Position numbers and translations under genes: made by a program
From: Anagrus nilaparvatae
Taxonomy: Eukaryota > Arthropoda > Insecta > Hymenoptera > Mymaridae
Assembly (NCBI GenBank): GCA_022575985.1
Contig: JAKSXM010000007.1
Span: 61,038,501 to 61,102,500 of the forward strand
Direction of reading: 5' to 3'
Length of the DNA stretch: 64,000 bases
The notes under the pieces: model-generated
Told to the model about the DNA's origin: nothing
What the model saw: only the letters and a program-made list of their open reading frames with translations
The model's database searches: none
Shown: positions 22,225-33,900 of the stretch, one piece after another
Layout: every line of letters begins with the position of its first letter
How positions within the stretch are numbered: position 1 is the first letter of the stretch

Positions 22225-24313
22225 ATGGCTTGTTCTGCTGTAAGATCACCTCTTCTTCGAAATCCTGTGGTAAGATATTATTTCGCGAAAAAATAAATTT
22301 TACTTTTTACATAATAAACAGTGATTTAGTGAAAATTGATTATGCCACATGAAATGGCCGTCTGCTAGATATATTAATGTATGTTTGAAAAAATTTTACA
22401 ATGGTTTTAAGTGTTATATAAAACTTTAACCAATTTACTTTCATAAAAAAAATTTAACAAATATTGTTTAAAATTAAGTGTTGTTTAAATTTAATTTTAA
22501 AGAACATGCAACTTTGATATTTAAATAGTTATTTAATTAATTTTTTACCACATATAAAAATTAAGAAACTCACGTTATTATTTATTTAGGTTCGAAACTA
22601 TGCAGTTGCTGCAGCAGCTCAATGTGCTCCAACAACAACTGCTGATATTAAAGTTTTGTCCAACAAAATTACACTTGCTGCTGTGAATAATAATAATCCA
22701 GTCACTCAAGTTTCTATTATATTTAGGTATAATTAAAAATTTATTTAAATTTATTATATCTGACTTTAAAAAAGTTTTCTATTAATGTTTTTTAAATTTA
22801 TAGAGCTGGATCTCGAAACGAAACATATGAAACCCAAGGAACTTCTCATATGCTTAGACTCTGTACTGCCTTAACCAATAGTAATACCAGTGGTTTCTTG
22901 TTAACAAGAAAAGTTCAACAACTTGGAGGTGAATTAACAACAACTGCTGATCGAGAGTTTATATCTTATACATTAAGAATACATCGTGATAATTTGTTAG
23001 TATTTAATTTTTTAAGTTATTGTAAAAAAATTTGATGCACTTATTTTGATATTTTATTATAGATTTGAAGCTTATCCATTTTTGGAAGATGCTGCTTATA
23101 AGCAAGAATTTAGGCCTTGGGAACTTTCAGATGAAATGCCAAAATTGAGATACGAAGCATCAACAGTACCTGATTTTGCTCGTCTTATTGATTTATTATA
23201 TAGAGCTGCATATAGAGAAGGGCTTGGTTTTCCATTATATTGCCCAAAAAGGCAGATAGGAAAAATTAATTCAGAGTCTGTAAGTATATAAAAAAAATTA
23301 AAGCACAATTAGTTATAAAAACAAATTAATCTTAAATTATTATTTTACAGTTAAGTCACTTTGTCAAAACTTACTTTAATACATCAAGGTGTGCAGTAGT
23401 TGCTACTGGTATTCCATTAAATGAAGCTGAATGTCTAGCAACTTCAATTAATTTACCTTCAAGTGATTGTAAAAGTGCTCCATCAAAATATTTTGGTGGT
23501 GAATTAAGAAAAGATCGTAATTCCGAATTAGCCAACATAGCCGTTGCTGTTGAAGGAAGTGGCTTAAATAACCGAAAAGAATTGATAGCTTTTGCAGTTT
23601 TCCAAAAACTAGCAGGTCAAGGTACACAAGTTAAGTGGGGTGATTGTCATACCCCGCTTCATAAAGCTGTTTCTTCAGCTTCAAAAGATCCATTTGGTAT
23701 TGTTAGTTTTAATACCAATCATACAGATTCTGGGCTCTTTGGATTTATTCTTTCTAGCCCAGCTCAAAGTGCAGGAAGTGTAAGTAATCTTTTAAGATAT
23801 CTTGAAATTTGTATTTGTAACTTAGAATAAATATTTGTTTTGGTAACTTATAGATATTATTTTTTATTACTTGGGTATAATGATTTTTAAAAAATTTGTG
23901 GTTGAAAAATTTAATGAATAATTTTTTTTGTTCTAAATTTTTTTAGGTGCTTAAAGCAGGAGTTAAATGGTTGCGTTCACCAACATTTACAGATGATGAT
24001 GTCCGTAAAGCCAAAAATAATTTAAAACTATCAGTATTATCTGCTGGAGATCGTAATATCTTACTGCATGAAAATGTTGGACAACAAGTGCTTTTTACAG
24101 GAAGTGTAATATCTACACAAGCGATAGCAGATGAAATAGACAAAATTTCACCTTCGGATGTTAAAAATGTATGAACAAAGTATTTTAAATCATGTAAATA
24201 TATTTTCTTAATTATCATGTTTATTTTAGGTTGCAAGTAAAGTTAGTAAGGGAAAATTATCTATGGCTTCAATTGGGAATCTTTCAAAGGTTCCATACCT
24301 TGATCAACTATAA
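22225..24313 (+). CDS. UQCRC2: Cytochrome b-c1 complex subunit 2, mitochondrial (7 exons)
   Basis: Exons: 22225-22269, 22590-22726, 22804-22995, 23063-23279, 23351-23779, 23947-24168, 24230-24313, giving 441 aa (human about 453). The start MACSAVRSPLLRNPVVRNYA is a Ser/Arg-rich mitochondrial targeting presequence, encoded mostly by its own tiny exon. Residues ~45-250 carry the M16 peptidase-like core-protein fold: SIIFRAGSRNET, GTSHMLRLCT and LGGELTTTADREF. The active-site HxxEH zinc motif is replaced (SHMLR), as in all core 2 subunits, so it is structural and not a protease. The second M16 half includes RNSELANIAVAVEGSG and LLHENVGQQVLFTG. It assembles in the matrix face of complex III of the respiratory chain. 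AATAAA at 24334-24339 lies 21 bp after the stop codon. The donor of exon 3 is GTTAGT. Confidence 0.95.
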
Positions 24314-24333
24314 ATTGTTAGATTTTATCAAAA

Positions 24334-24339
24334 AATAAA
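24334..24339 (+). terminator. UQCRC2 polyadenylation signal
   Basis: AATAAA 21 bp downstream of the UQCRC2 stop, followed by T-rich sequence. The convergent NOL11 gene has AATAAA on the minus strand at 24558-24553, about 220 bp away. Confidence 0.55.
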
Positions 24340-24552
24340 GTAATTGTATTATTGTATTAGAGCTTGTTAATTTTTTTCTCATTATTCAATATACATATAA
24401 TAAAAAACTCATACAATTAAAGTTAAGAAGTTTAAGATTTTTTTAGGACGATGATAAAAAACATACACTTTTAAACATATTTAAAAAAATAATGTAATTG
24501 TGTAAATAATAATGATTAATAATAAAAGAATTAATTTAAAACAAAAACTTTT

Positions 24553-24558
24553 TTTATT
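24553..24558 (-). terminator. NOL11 polyadenylation signal
   Basis: AATAAA on the minus strand 23 bp after the NOL11 stop codon, within a T-rich plus-strand tract. It is the nearest perfect hexamer, but several others occur nearby. Confidence 0.5.
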
Positions 24559-24580
24559 GTATTTTTATTTGGAAAAACTT

Positions 24581-27211
24581 TCAATACAATTTTACTTCTT
24601 CTATCGAATAAAATTTATTTACATCTTGAAGTGCTGGTACAATTGTTTTTCCAGAAATAAGTCTGTTTATTAAAGGTTGTACATTATGAAATTCATGAAG
24701 TATCTGAAACTAAAATTTTATTTATCTAAAATTGTTTTTAAATTATATTCTATACAAAAAAAACTAATTAGAAATGTTCTCATGTATTGACCAGTACTAG
24801 GTAGCAAAATATGGTCAATACATGAGAACATTTCTAATTAATATTAAATTAAATATGGGTGATAAATTGAATACTATTCATGATAAAAAAAACTAAAGTT
24901 TAGAAATTAAGTTAAGCATTAATGAGCGTACCAGTCAGATATAGACGTATAAATTTTACGAACAGTAGGTATGAAAAACTGAAAAAGCTCTATATCCAAG
25001 ACTAACATAGAGTTTTTTCAGTCTTTCTTAGCTATTATTTGTAAAATTTATATGCCCTTATTCGACTGGTAATCTCATTTATAAATTTTATTAATTTTCG
25101 AAGAATTCAAAAATTATTTTAAGTAGTAGATAATCTTTCTGTTATCAATTAAAATTAAAAATTTCTTTGGTTTTTTAATTAGTAGGTGAAATATGATACA
25201 TTTGACTAAAAAAGTAAAATTCCTAACATTTATTTCTACTAAAAATCTGTTTAAGAGCCCTTTTTTAATTTGGTAAAACAGATGAGAAATTTTTGACCAA
25301 TTAAAAAAAAAGTTTGAGATGCATCTTTTCCATGGATTTTTTGTTGTAATCAGTATAAATTTTATAATAGCTTCACGTTTATGTAATTAACTTGGTAATT
25401 AAAATGTCATAAATTGATATACTTACATGTTTTTCTAAAACATCATTTAACCTTAACAATAATTTTGAAACAGTTGAATCCTGAGATAAAATATATTTTT
25501 GATAATTTGCATCCAGTAGTACTATTATCCAATCACACATTTTTTTGTAATTTATACTATTTTCATATTCTGTTTCTAAATTATCATTTTCATCTAAAGT
25601 ATCAATTAAAAATTCTAATAATTCTAATGCTTCGTTAAAGTTTAAACAATCCCTTAAGTGCGTTATTACAGAAGCACTACTGTATCCACATTTTAAAACT
25701 TTATTTAATAATTGATTTTTAAAAGAAATAAATGAATCTTGATAATCATTTTCATTTAAAGAACCGTTTGCCACTAATTTTAAGTCATCATCCGAGGCTT
25801 TTAAAAAAATTGATAATATTTGAATTAAAAATTCTTCTGGTAAATCATTAAAATGATCCAAATACCAAGTTATTAGCGATATATTTTTTAATTCAAGACA
25901 TTGAGGAAATAATTGCTGATGTATTACAGCATTACTAATCCCTTTGTTTTGTAATTCTTGTATTTGGGCCGCAATTTTTTCAGGTTTTTTATGTAATTTT
26001 ATTTTATCTGTTTCTAGTAAATGCAAGCAAGATCCTAATCGAGCTTCTATCTTTTGAGGTGCTAAGGTATATGGAGCAACTGCTAAATATCTATTAGCAG
26101 CTAATAAAAGTTTATCTTCAATATTCCATAATTTTGCATCTTTTGTGTATAGTTTTAATTTTTGATTTGCTTGTACTAATTTAAAATGGACGTTGTAAAT
26201 CATGACAACAGCTCCTTCTTCATTGGCATCTGCACCATAAGCAGCAATTGTATTTTCATTCAAAGCAACCATTACAACAGGATAATTAGAATTCAGGATT
26301 GATATTCTGCTTACAAAGGTTCCAGGAATTGTCTCTTTACTTAAAGTTGTCAATGGATAACTGTACAAAAATCCATTTGTCCCTAAAAACAAAAAAATGC
26401 ATCAAATATTGAGATTAATTAAATGTATGCAAAATTACTAAAAAAACAAAAAAACTCACATAAAGTAAGTAAATAAGATTCATTTTTATTTTGCAATATA
26501 ACATGTCCCATTAATTTTTCTGTTGAATTTTTAAGTTCCATTCTTTTTAATTTATTAATATCTCCTTCATAATTCTCGTTAGTTAATGGAACTACTATAA
26601 AATTATGTACATTTTCTAATATTGTCAATAAGTATAAATATAGTTTTCCTTCAATATTAAGTAATCTAGAACTTAATATTTTTTCTTCATTTTGTAAAAT
26701 GCTTGGACTATTCCACGTTTTTCTATTTTCAATTGCCCATTCTAAAGAGGCTGTTGTGCCATTTTGTTGAATGAGTATAGGAGGTACATTATCTGAACTC
26801 AATATTGCATAAAGAAGGCAAGAAAATTTATATTTTTTAACATTTTCAAGTGATCTTTCTTGTTCTTGCCATATTCTTACGATTTTCCCATTAAAAACAG
26901 CTGCATATTTTTTAGTAGTTTTGTCATAAATTACTTGTGTTGTTAAACGATCCTTACTAGACCAACTACTTACTTGTTTTATATCTTGTAACTGAAATGT
27001 TTTATCAAATAATGTACTTAATATTTACAATTTTCATTAATTAATATTCGTTATTATTAATTTAATCTCATTCACAAACCTTATATCTAATAACAATATT
27101 TTTTCCAAGAGTAACAATTACACATCCAGGATCTGAATCTCTTTCAACCCCAAGAAAATTTTGCTGATCAATCAGAGGACACAATGTGTAATATGAACTT
27201 AATTTGGCCAT
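24581..27211 (-). CDS. NOL11: Nucleolar protein 11 (NOL11) homologue (4 exons)
   Basis: Exons (minus): 27211-27080, 26991-26460, 26382-25427, 24703-24581, giving 580 aa (human about 719). Order and motifs follow NOL11. The N-terminal propeller has NFLGVERDSD, SSWSSKDRLTTQVIYDKTT, GKIVRIWQ and IYNVHFKLVQ. A helical C-terminal domain has HLRDCLNFNEALELLEFLID, then CDWIIVLLDANYQ and the end FYSIEEVKLY, aligning with human MDWICLLLDANF and LYSIEVLELF. NOL11 is part of the t-UTP/SSU processome and supports rRNA transcription and early pre-18S processing in the nucleolus. The missing length is mainly in the central linker. The 723-bp last intron contains two hairpin elements. The gene converges with UQCRC2. 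Confidence 0.88.
24765..24840. repeat. Near-perfect hairpin in the NOL11 last intron
   Basis: Arms of about 29 bp: TAATTAGAAATGTTCTCATG then TATTGACCA, complementary to TGGTCAATACATGAGAACAT then TTCTAATTA, around an 18-bp loop. The high arm identity suggests a young insertion or an active RNA hairpin. No TIR family recognised. Confidence 0.75.
24921..25077. mobile_element. Hairpin MITE in the NOL11 last intron
   Basis: Imperfect palindrome. The left arm AATGAGCGTACCAGTC pairs with GACTGGTAATCTCATT at the right, and inner arms ACTGAAAAAGCTCTAT and ATAGAGTTTTTTCAGT pair around the centre. No ORF. Family unknown. Confidence 0.7.
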
Positions 27212-27470
27212 GTTACATAATTAAGTTTTTTTAATTTTTTGAGAATTTGTGTATTTTAATCATTTAACAACTTTTCTTAATCTAAAAACGCACGTGTTTA
27301 CATACACATTAACATGATTTCCTTTGTATATAGAGACCCTAGATTACCAGAGCGCACGTGGTCCACTTTTGCCAACCAATCACAAAAATGTTGCTAGGTA
27401 TTTTTTTGACCAATCAAAATCGGGGGTCATGACAAGTAGCGCCACTGAACTTCATTAATGCTGGAACCGG
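27212..27470 (-). promoter_or_regulatory. NOL11 promoter with two CACGTG E-boxes and CCAAT boxes
   Basis: Upstream of the NOL11 ATG lie two palindromic E-boxes CACGTG (27291-27296 and 27355-27360) and two CCAAT boxes (27376-27380 and 27410-27414, plus-strand reading). CACGTG is the site of Myc/Max, which in insects controls ribosome-biogenesis genes, and NOL11 is one. Occupancy is inferred. Confidence 0.5.
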
Positions 27471-27960
27471 GAAATTAAAAAAAAATAGTAATAGCTCCTG
27501 TTATTCAAAGAAATTTTTAAATATTTGATGAAAATCGTAAAATTAAAATTACTGAGAGTTTTTGATTTTTTTGTGAATTAGCGAAAAAAATTTTAAATTG
27601 ACAACTATTTTTTGTAAGTTTTCGCAAAAAAATGTCCAAAAAACTATCAATTTTTCTTGCGAATTTACAAAAAATAAATCGGGAATTCTTGAATTTTTTG
27701 CTGACACATTTACTTCAGTAAATTTTTTTTGAATATTAAATTTTTTTTAAAATTTATTAATTTTTTTAATTCACTGATTTGCGAGCCCGTTGCGATATCG
27801 GTTATGGTAATTTATATGCAATTTGGACCATTATTATTTACTTTTCTGGACACGGGCTCGTAACATATTGTTTTCAGTGGCCAGAATATGATTTTTCTTA
27901 AATTAATAATTTTTTATATTTTTAAATCACGTGATCAAATAAAATCTGTCTTTAGATTTG

Positions 27961-29428
27961 TTTCCTTTACTCCAGTAAAAACGCGGGGGGGGGGGGGTGT
28001 ATTTTCGACTGCCGGCATGAGATTTGCTTTACTTTATGTTTTTTGGGTCGCTGATCACGAAAATCGGGGTCTTTTCCGGGAGATATTGTCGGAACACCCT
28101 TAAATTTGCAAAAACTACCCCCAAAAAGGGGTTTTTTTTTTATATATTAGCAAACTGAGTTTCTAGATTTAGCCAAGAATTGGCCTAAGAGAGTTTTTTG
28201 GGTCACTGAACAAGAATTTGAGGTAATTTTTTATAAATAATCAATATTTCACCCTTAAATGAGCAAAAACTACCCCTAAAAGGGAGTGTTTTTTCTATTT
28301 ACGGACTTTGAGCGACCAGATTACGTCCTTACGGCTTTTTTGGGTCGCTGATCAAGAATTGGGGGGAATTTTTTATGAATAATTAATATTTCACCCTTAA
28401 ATTAGCAAAAACAACCCCTAAATGGGGTGTTTTTACTATTTCCGCACTTTGAGCAAATTAAGTCCTTCAGGGTTTTTTGGGTAGCAATCATCATACTTAA
28501 GTTACAGTTAAGTGTCCCAAAAATACGTAAAATAAGTTTACAAAAAGTAAAAAAATGCATGAATATACAAAATTTCCCATTGTTTGAGAGAATTTCAGTA
28601 ATATAAGTGTGAAATATTAATTTTTATCAAAATAATCCCTCAAATCCTTGATCAGCGACCCACAAAACCCTTAACGACCTCATTTGGTCGCTCCAAGTAC
28701 AGGGTTGTTTTTGCTACTTTAAGGGTGAAATATTAATTTTTCATAAAAATTCCCCGAAATTCTTGATCAGCGACCCACAAAACTCTTAAGGACTTAATTT
28801 GGTCGCTCATAGTGCGGAAATAGTAAAAACACCCCTTTTAGGGGTTGTTTTTGCTAATTTAAGGGTGAAATATTAATTATTCATAAAAAATTCCCCCAAA
28901 TTCTTGATCAGCAACCCACAAAACCCTTAAGAACTTAATTTGGTCACTCAAAGTGCGGAAATAGCAAAAACACCCCTTTTAGGGGTTCTAATTTAAGGGT
29001 GAAATATGAATTATTCATAAAAAAATCGCCAACATTCTTGATCAGCGACCCAAAAAAGCCGTATGGACGTAATCTGGTCTCTCAAAGTCCGCAAATAGAA
29101 AAAACATCCCCTTTAAGGGGTAATTTTTGCTAATTTAAGGGTGAAATATTGATTATTTATAAAATATTACCTCAAATTCTTGTTCAGCGACCCAAAAAAC
29201 CCTCTTAGGCCAATTCTTGGCTAAATCTAGAAACTCAGTTTGCTAATATATATAAAAAACCCCTTTTCGGGGGGTAGTTTTTGCAAATTTAAGGGTGTTC
29301 CGACAATATCTCCCGGAAAGACCCCGATTTTCGTGATCAGTGACCCAAAAAACATATAGTAGAGCAAATCTCATGCTGGCAGTCGAAAATACACCCTAAA
29401 CCGCGTATTGACTGGAGTACTTAGGAAA
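27961..29428. mobile_element. 1.5-kb foldback element with tandem-repeat arms
   Basis: Giant palindrome. The outer left arm TTTCCTTTACTCCAGTAAAAACGCG pairs with CGCGTATTGACTGGAGTAC...GGAAA at the right. The arms contain matching blocks such as GGGTCGCTGATCACGAAAAT, CCGGGAGATATTGTCGGAAC and GCAAACTGAGTTTCTAGATT. Inside, units of about 135-150 bp are repeated in tandem, each with AAGGGTGAAATATTAATT, TTCTTGATCAGCGACCC and an ACCCCTTTTAGGGGT hairpin. Long inverted repeats built of tandem repeats are the hallmark of foldback (FB-like) elements. No ORF. A 12-G run (27985-27996) interrupts the left arm. Confidence 0.75.
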
Positions 29429-29702
29429 TGTTACAGAATGTGGATGGAATTTTTAGTGTGTTTAGACAGTGTGTTACATGTGAAAATAATGAAATTTTAA
29501 GGTAAAACCACAGTAAAACATCATAATTTAATATTTTTAAATGATATTTTGTTCAAAAATATTTAAATTACTAAAGTTTTAGAAATTTAAAAAAAATCCA
29601 TCTAAATGTAAAAGTTTCTGGTCAGCGACCAGAAAGCACGTATTTCCCGGCCGCTGCGCGTCCGGCAAAGACGTGTTTTCTCGCCACTGATGCAGAAAAA
29701 TC

Positions 29703-29821
29703 GTATACGACCCTGGGCCATAAAAAAAGAATGTCCCAAATCGCAGTTTACCATCCTTGGCTTCGCCTCGGAAGGTAATTTACGGCATTCTTTATTTTTC
29801 TGGCCTTGGGTCGTAATATAC
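29703..29821. mobile_element. Short hairpin MITE
   Basis: Inverted ends GTATACGACCCTGGGCCATA and, at the right, TGGCCTTGGGTCGTAATATAC in complement. The centre contains a CTTGGCTTCGCCTCGG stem. A half-related sequence (AAAAAAAGAATGTCC...GAGGCGAAGCC) occurs at 57808-57852. Confidence 0.65.
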
Positions 29822-30946
29822 TATTTCCGAAGAATCCAAATTTGTGAAGTCAGATTTTTATTTGGTTACATATATGACTTAGCGGGAAATTTAAAAACAT
29901 GAAAATCTGGAAATATAAAAAATTTAATATTATTTTTTGATCTAGCGCTTTTATAAAACAGGGGTGAGGAGTTACAATTTTTTTTGTACAGAATCGAATT
30001 CTACGGAAAATTTTTTATCCAAATCCTAAAGGAAAATTTTTTTCTGGGTACAATGAGCATTATTCAAAGAAAAGTTCAATTTTTTTTAAATTAAAAAAAA
30101 AATGTAAATAATTGCCAAATATCGAGAAATGATCCTAGGAATGTAAAAATTTTAGAAAAAAATATTTTTAGCCAATTTCTAAAACTCTTCAGCCCAATTC
30201 GGGCCTAGGAATCGCTGTCATTTAGTTTAGGAGTTGTAGTTTTAGAGGGCTGGTTGTCAGCTAATTTTATAGATATCGACCAATCAGATGCTGAGTAAAG
30301 TATTAATTTTGGCTTGGCCAAAATCTTTTAAGAAATTCCTTATTACTTGATTACGGTAAAATTTTTAAAAATGTACTTCAGACTTAGACTTCCAACATTT
30401 GGTTAGTTTTTGTTTATTGAGGCATGTAAATATTTAGATTTTGCTTTTCAAAAATTAAACACTTTGCCAGTTTAGATAATTTTCAGCAATTTTTCATTTT
30501 TTTAAAAATTTTTTGACCATATTTTAGAAGCCTTTTTTTGACAATAAAAATTTGTTAAACATAAACTAAATTATTTTTTTGGTTTCCGTGAATTCATCTT
30601 ACACTTGGACAAACTGTGATTATTGTCGTATTTATTTAGTTGATTTGAACTCAAAAGATTTTTTATTGATATCTTATTTAAATGCTCTTCATAACCAGCG
30701 GCGTGAATATATAATAAATAATTTTTTGTTTTTAATAATGAACAATATTTTTAACATGCCTTATTCATTACAATTTATTTCTTTTAAATTCTTACTAAAT
30801 AATTTTAACTTTATTGAATATATAAAATAAACAATAATCTATTTTAATATACAATTTTTACAAACTATGACTAGCAATTTATGTCATCAAATAAATAAAT
30901 TATTAATTCATAATATTAATAAAATTCTATTTTCTAAATTTAATTA

Positions 30947-33900
30947 TTACGAAGATTGAATATTCAGCTTAGCTAATTCTTTTAATTCTTTTCTGCTAAT
31001 TTTTCCAGATGGAGTGTAAGGTAATTTATCCAGAAATTTAACGCCTCCCCATAATTTTTTGTTATTTCCAAGCTCTGCTGATAATTCGATGAGTTCTTCT
31101 TCCGAAACCTAAAAATCGTTTGCTAATGTAGAAAAATTAATGAATTTCCCAAATAATTTATAGGTTTTGATTAATTATTTGTAATGAGCTCGTTAAAATT
31201 CATAATCAAGCTCTTTAAATCACTTTCTGATACTGTATTGAACATATTTTACATATGATTAACTATTTTCAGATATTTACTTTAAATTAGAAAAGTTTCG
31301 CGATCAAGGATATTAAATTTACAATCATATATAATAATAAAATGAATAGTAGTTTTTTTACAGTATTTGAAAATTGAATACAAAGGTTCAAAATTTAGAA
31401 AAGATTGTAGAAGCTCGAGATAAAATTTCGAAAATACGGAGTATTCCTCAATAACTTATGATATTGTTCTTATGTTACAAATAAATAATATTTTCTTTTT
31501 AGATAATAATTTTCATTACATTATGACCAGGATTTTTCCGAACAAAAGCCATTGGACGTTCGATATCTATGTTATGTGGTACAGGAACAACTGCAACTTC
31601 TCTAACCCCTGGATGGTTTGCGAGAAGTTCTTCGATTTCTACTGGTGACACATGATGCCCACGATATTTCATTACTTCTTTAATTCGATCAACAATTACA
31701 ATTTCACCACTTTCATCGAAGTAACCTGTGTCTCCCGAATGTAGCCAACCTGAAAAAGCGAATAAAAAAGTTAATTCATAAAATATATAAAATATGTATA
31801 ATTTAATGAAAGCTGATATTTTAATCGTTATGAATGATTAATTTTGTTCTGTAAAATAATAATTATTCAATTTTTAAATTAATTTGCAATCTATGAAAAA
31901 TTATAAAGTTTGATAAATTACTAATCATCAGTAATATATATGTTACGGGTAGAGTCCGATCCCTGAATAAATCTAGGTATATACGGATAAAGCCAGTTTT
32001 ACTCAAGTGGTGTTGGATAAAGTTAGATTCTTGATAGTTTTTATCTATTTTGTTCAACTTTATCCGCCAGCGGTACCCGTAACATATGTACTATGTTTTA
32101 GAGGAATCATTAATAGTCGGGTCTATTCCGTAATTCAAAAATTAAAACCACGACCCTGGCTGACTTACGATGAAACCTATGGGAATCTCTTCAAATAGCC
32201 CTAAAGAAATAATAAGTTACAATAGGCAACTTGATGAACCCAAACTTTTGGTCGCTTAAAATGTAATATTTCCAAAGTAGTCAAACGAATTTAGACTAAT
32301 ATCAGATGTTCGCGCAGATAAAACATATATAGGATCAATAGTTTTAAACACATTGTTAGTAACTCTTTAAATTTACGAAAAAATAGTTAATTTGCAAAAA
32401 AATTAGTAAATCTTTTTAGAAAAAATTGAAGATACTAAATTTTTTTTTATGAATTCAAAAGTATTTTTCGCAAATATGTGATAAAAAATTACAAATTTAC
32501 ATTAAAAAAAAAAAAAAAATTAGGAATTCTCGATTTTTTCGTAAATTTATAAAAATAATTAATTTTTTGCAAATAAACTATTTTTTTTGTGTAAATTTAT
32601 GGAAGTTACTTTTAATAGTTCAGTTTATTACGTAAAGTGGAAGTTTATATAAAGCAAAAACTTAAATTTGAAAACTTTTATGATTTCAGCGAGAATGTCA
32701 ATAAGCTCATGTAAATAAATTAATTGAAAAAATGAATACAAGTAATGGAAAAAATATAAAATAATCTAAAAAAAAAAAATTACAAATACAATTAGCATAT
32801 GCAATACTTTTAAGTACCTCTAATTAAAAAGAAAAAATAAAAGAAAACAAACTAAATAAACTATACGCAAAATCAAGTTGATGTTTAGATAGAGTAACTG
32901 AATTTATAGTGAAATCATGAAAGTGTATCGATTAACAACACATAAAATGGAATAAAAAATGCTTTAAAAAAAGAAAATACTAATTGAGCCTTTCCCAAAA
33001 TCTAATTATATTATAAAACTTATACGGTATATTTTACTGTTAGTAAAAAAAAATTGCCCTCCTTCCCCAAGTTCTTAATATATAGGATAATTTTGAGAAG
33101 TTGATTCGGCACATTGCCCCATTTCAAGATTTCAACTTTTTATGTAATCGAAAAATTTTATCGATTTTTTGGTAAAAATTTAATTCGTGTATTTTATACT
33201 ATTTTTTAACATTGCGAAGAAGGAGATGATAATATAATGAAAATTGCATAATGTGCAAAAGCCTTTATTTGGATCTCTAAATCACAACTAGATATTACGA
33301 ATTGCAAATTTTTGATTAAAATTTTATTTAAATACTTTATTTAAATTTTATTTAAACCTTCATTATCAATTGTTTCTTTTGTAGCTTTAGGATTTTTATG
33401 ATAACCAAGCATTAAATTTTTACTTTTCATACAAATTTCACCAATTTCATTTGGACCTAATAATTTACCAGTATCAAGATCAATAAATTTAATTTCAACA
33501 TTTTTTGACACAAAACCAACAGAATCAATTATTTTTTCATTTGTATTTTGTACACATGCTAATCCACCAACTTCAGTCATACCTTAAAATAAAATTATTT
33601 TTTTATTATTTTTTGTACTCTATAAAATTTTATTAATCCATTAAATAAAAATTTACCATAACCAAGTAACATTTTAGTATGTGGTAAATATTTTTTTAAA
33701 TCTTCCATTGTTTCTTTATTAATTTTCGAACCTCCAATAATCATAATAATTAAACTTGGTAATTTATATTTTTTTAATACATTTGATTTACGAAAATGCA
33801 TTATCATTGTTGGTGAAAAAAAAGAAAAATTTACCTGAAAAATAAAATTATCTAATAAAAAAAAAAATTATATAAGACACCTATATCATGATGTCTTTAA

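Noticed and set aside
27888..28103. 71-aa ORF containing a Gly run
   Set aside because: Created by the poly-G tract and the foldback arm.
30579..30830. 83-aa plus-strand ORF downstream of the synthetase
   Set aside because: AT-biased hydrophobic filler without homology, overlapping the 3' flank of the minus-strand gene.
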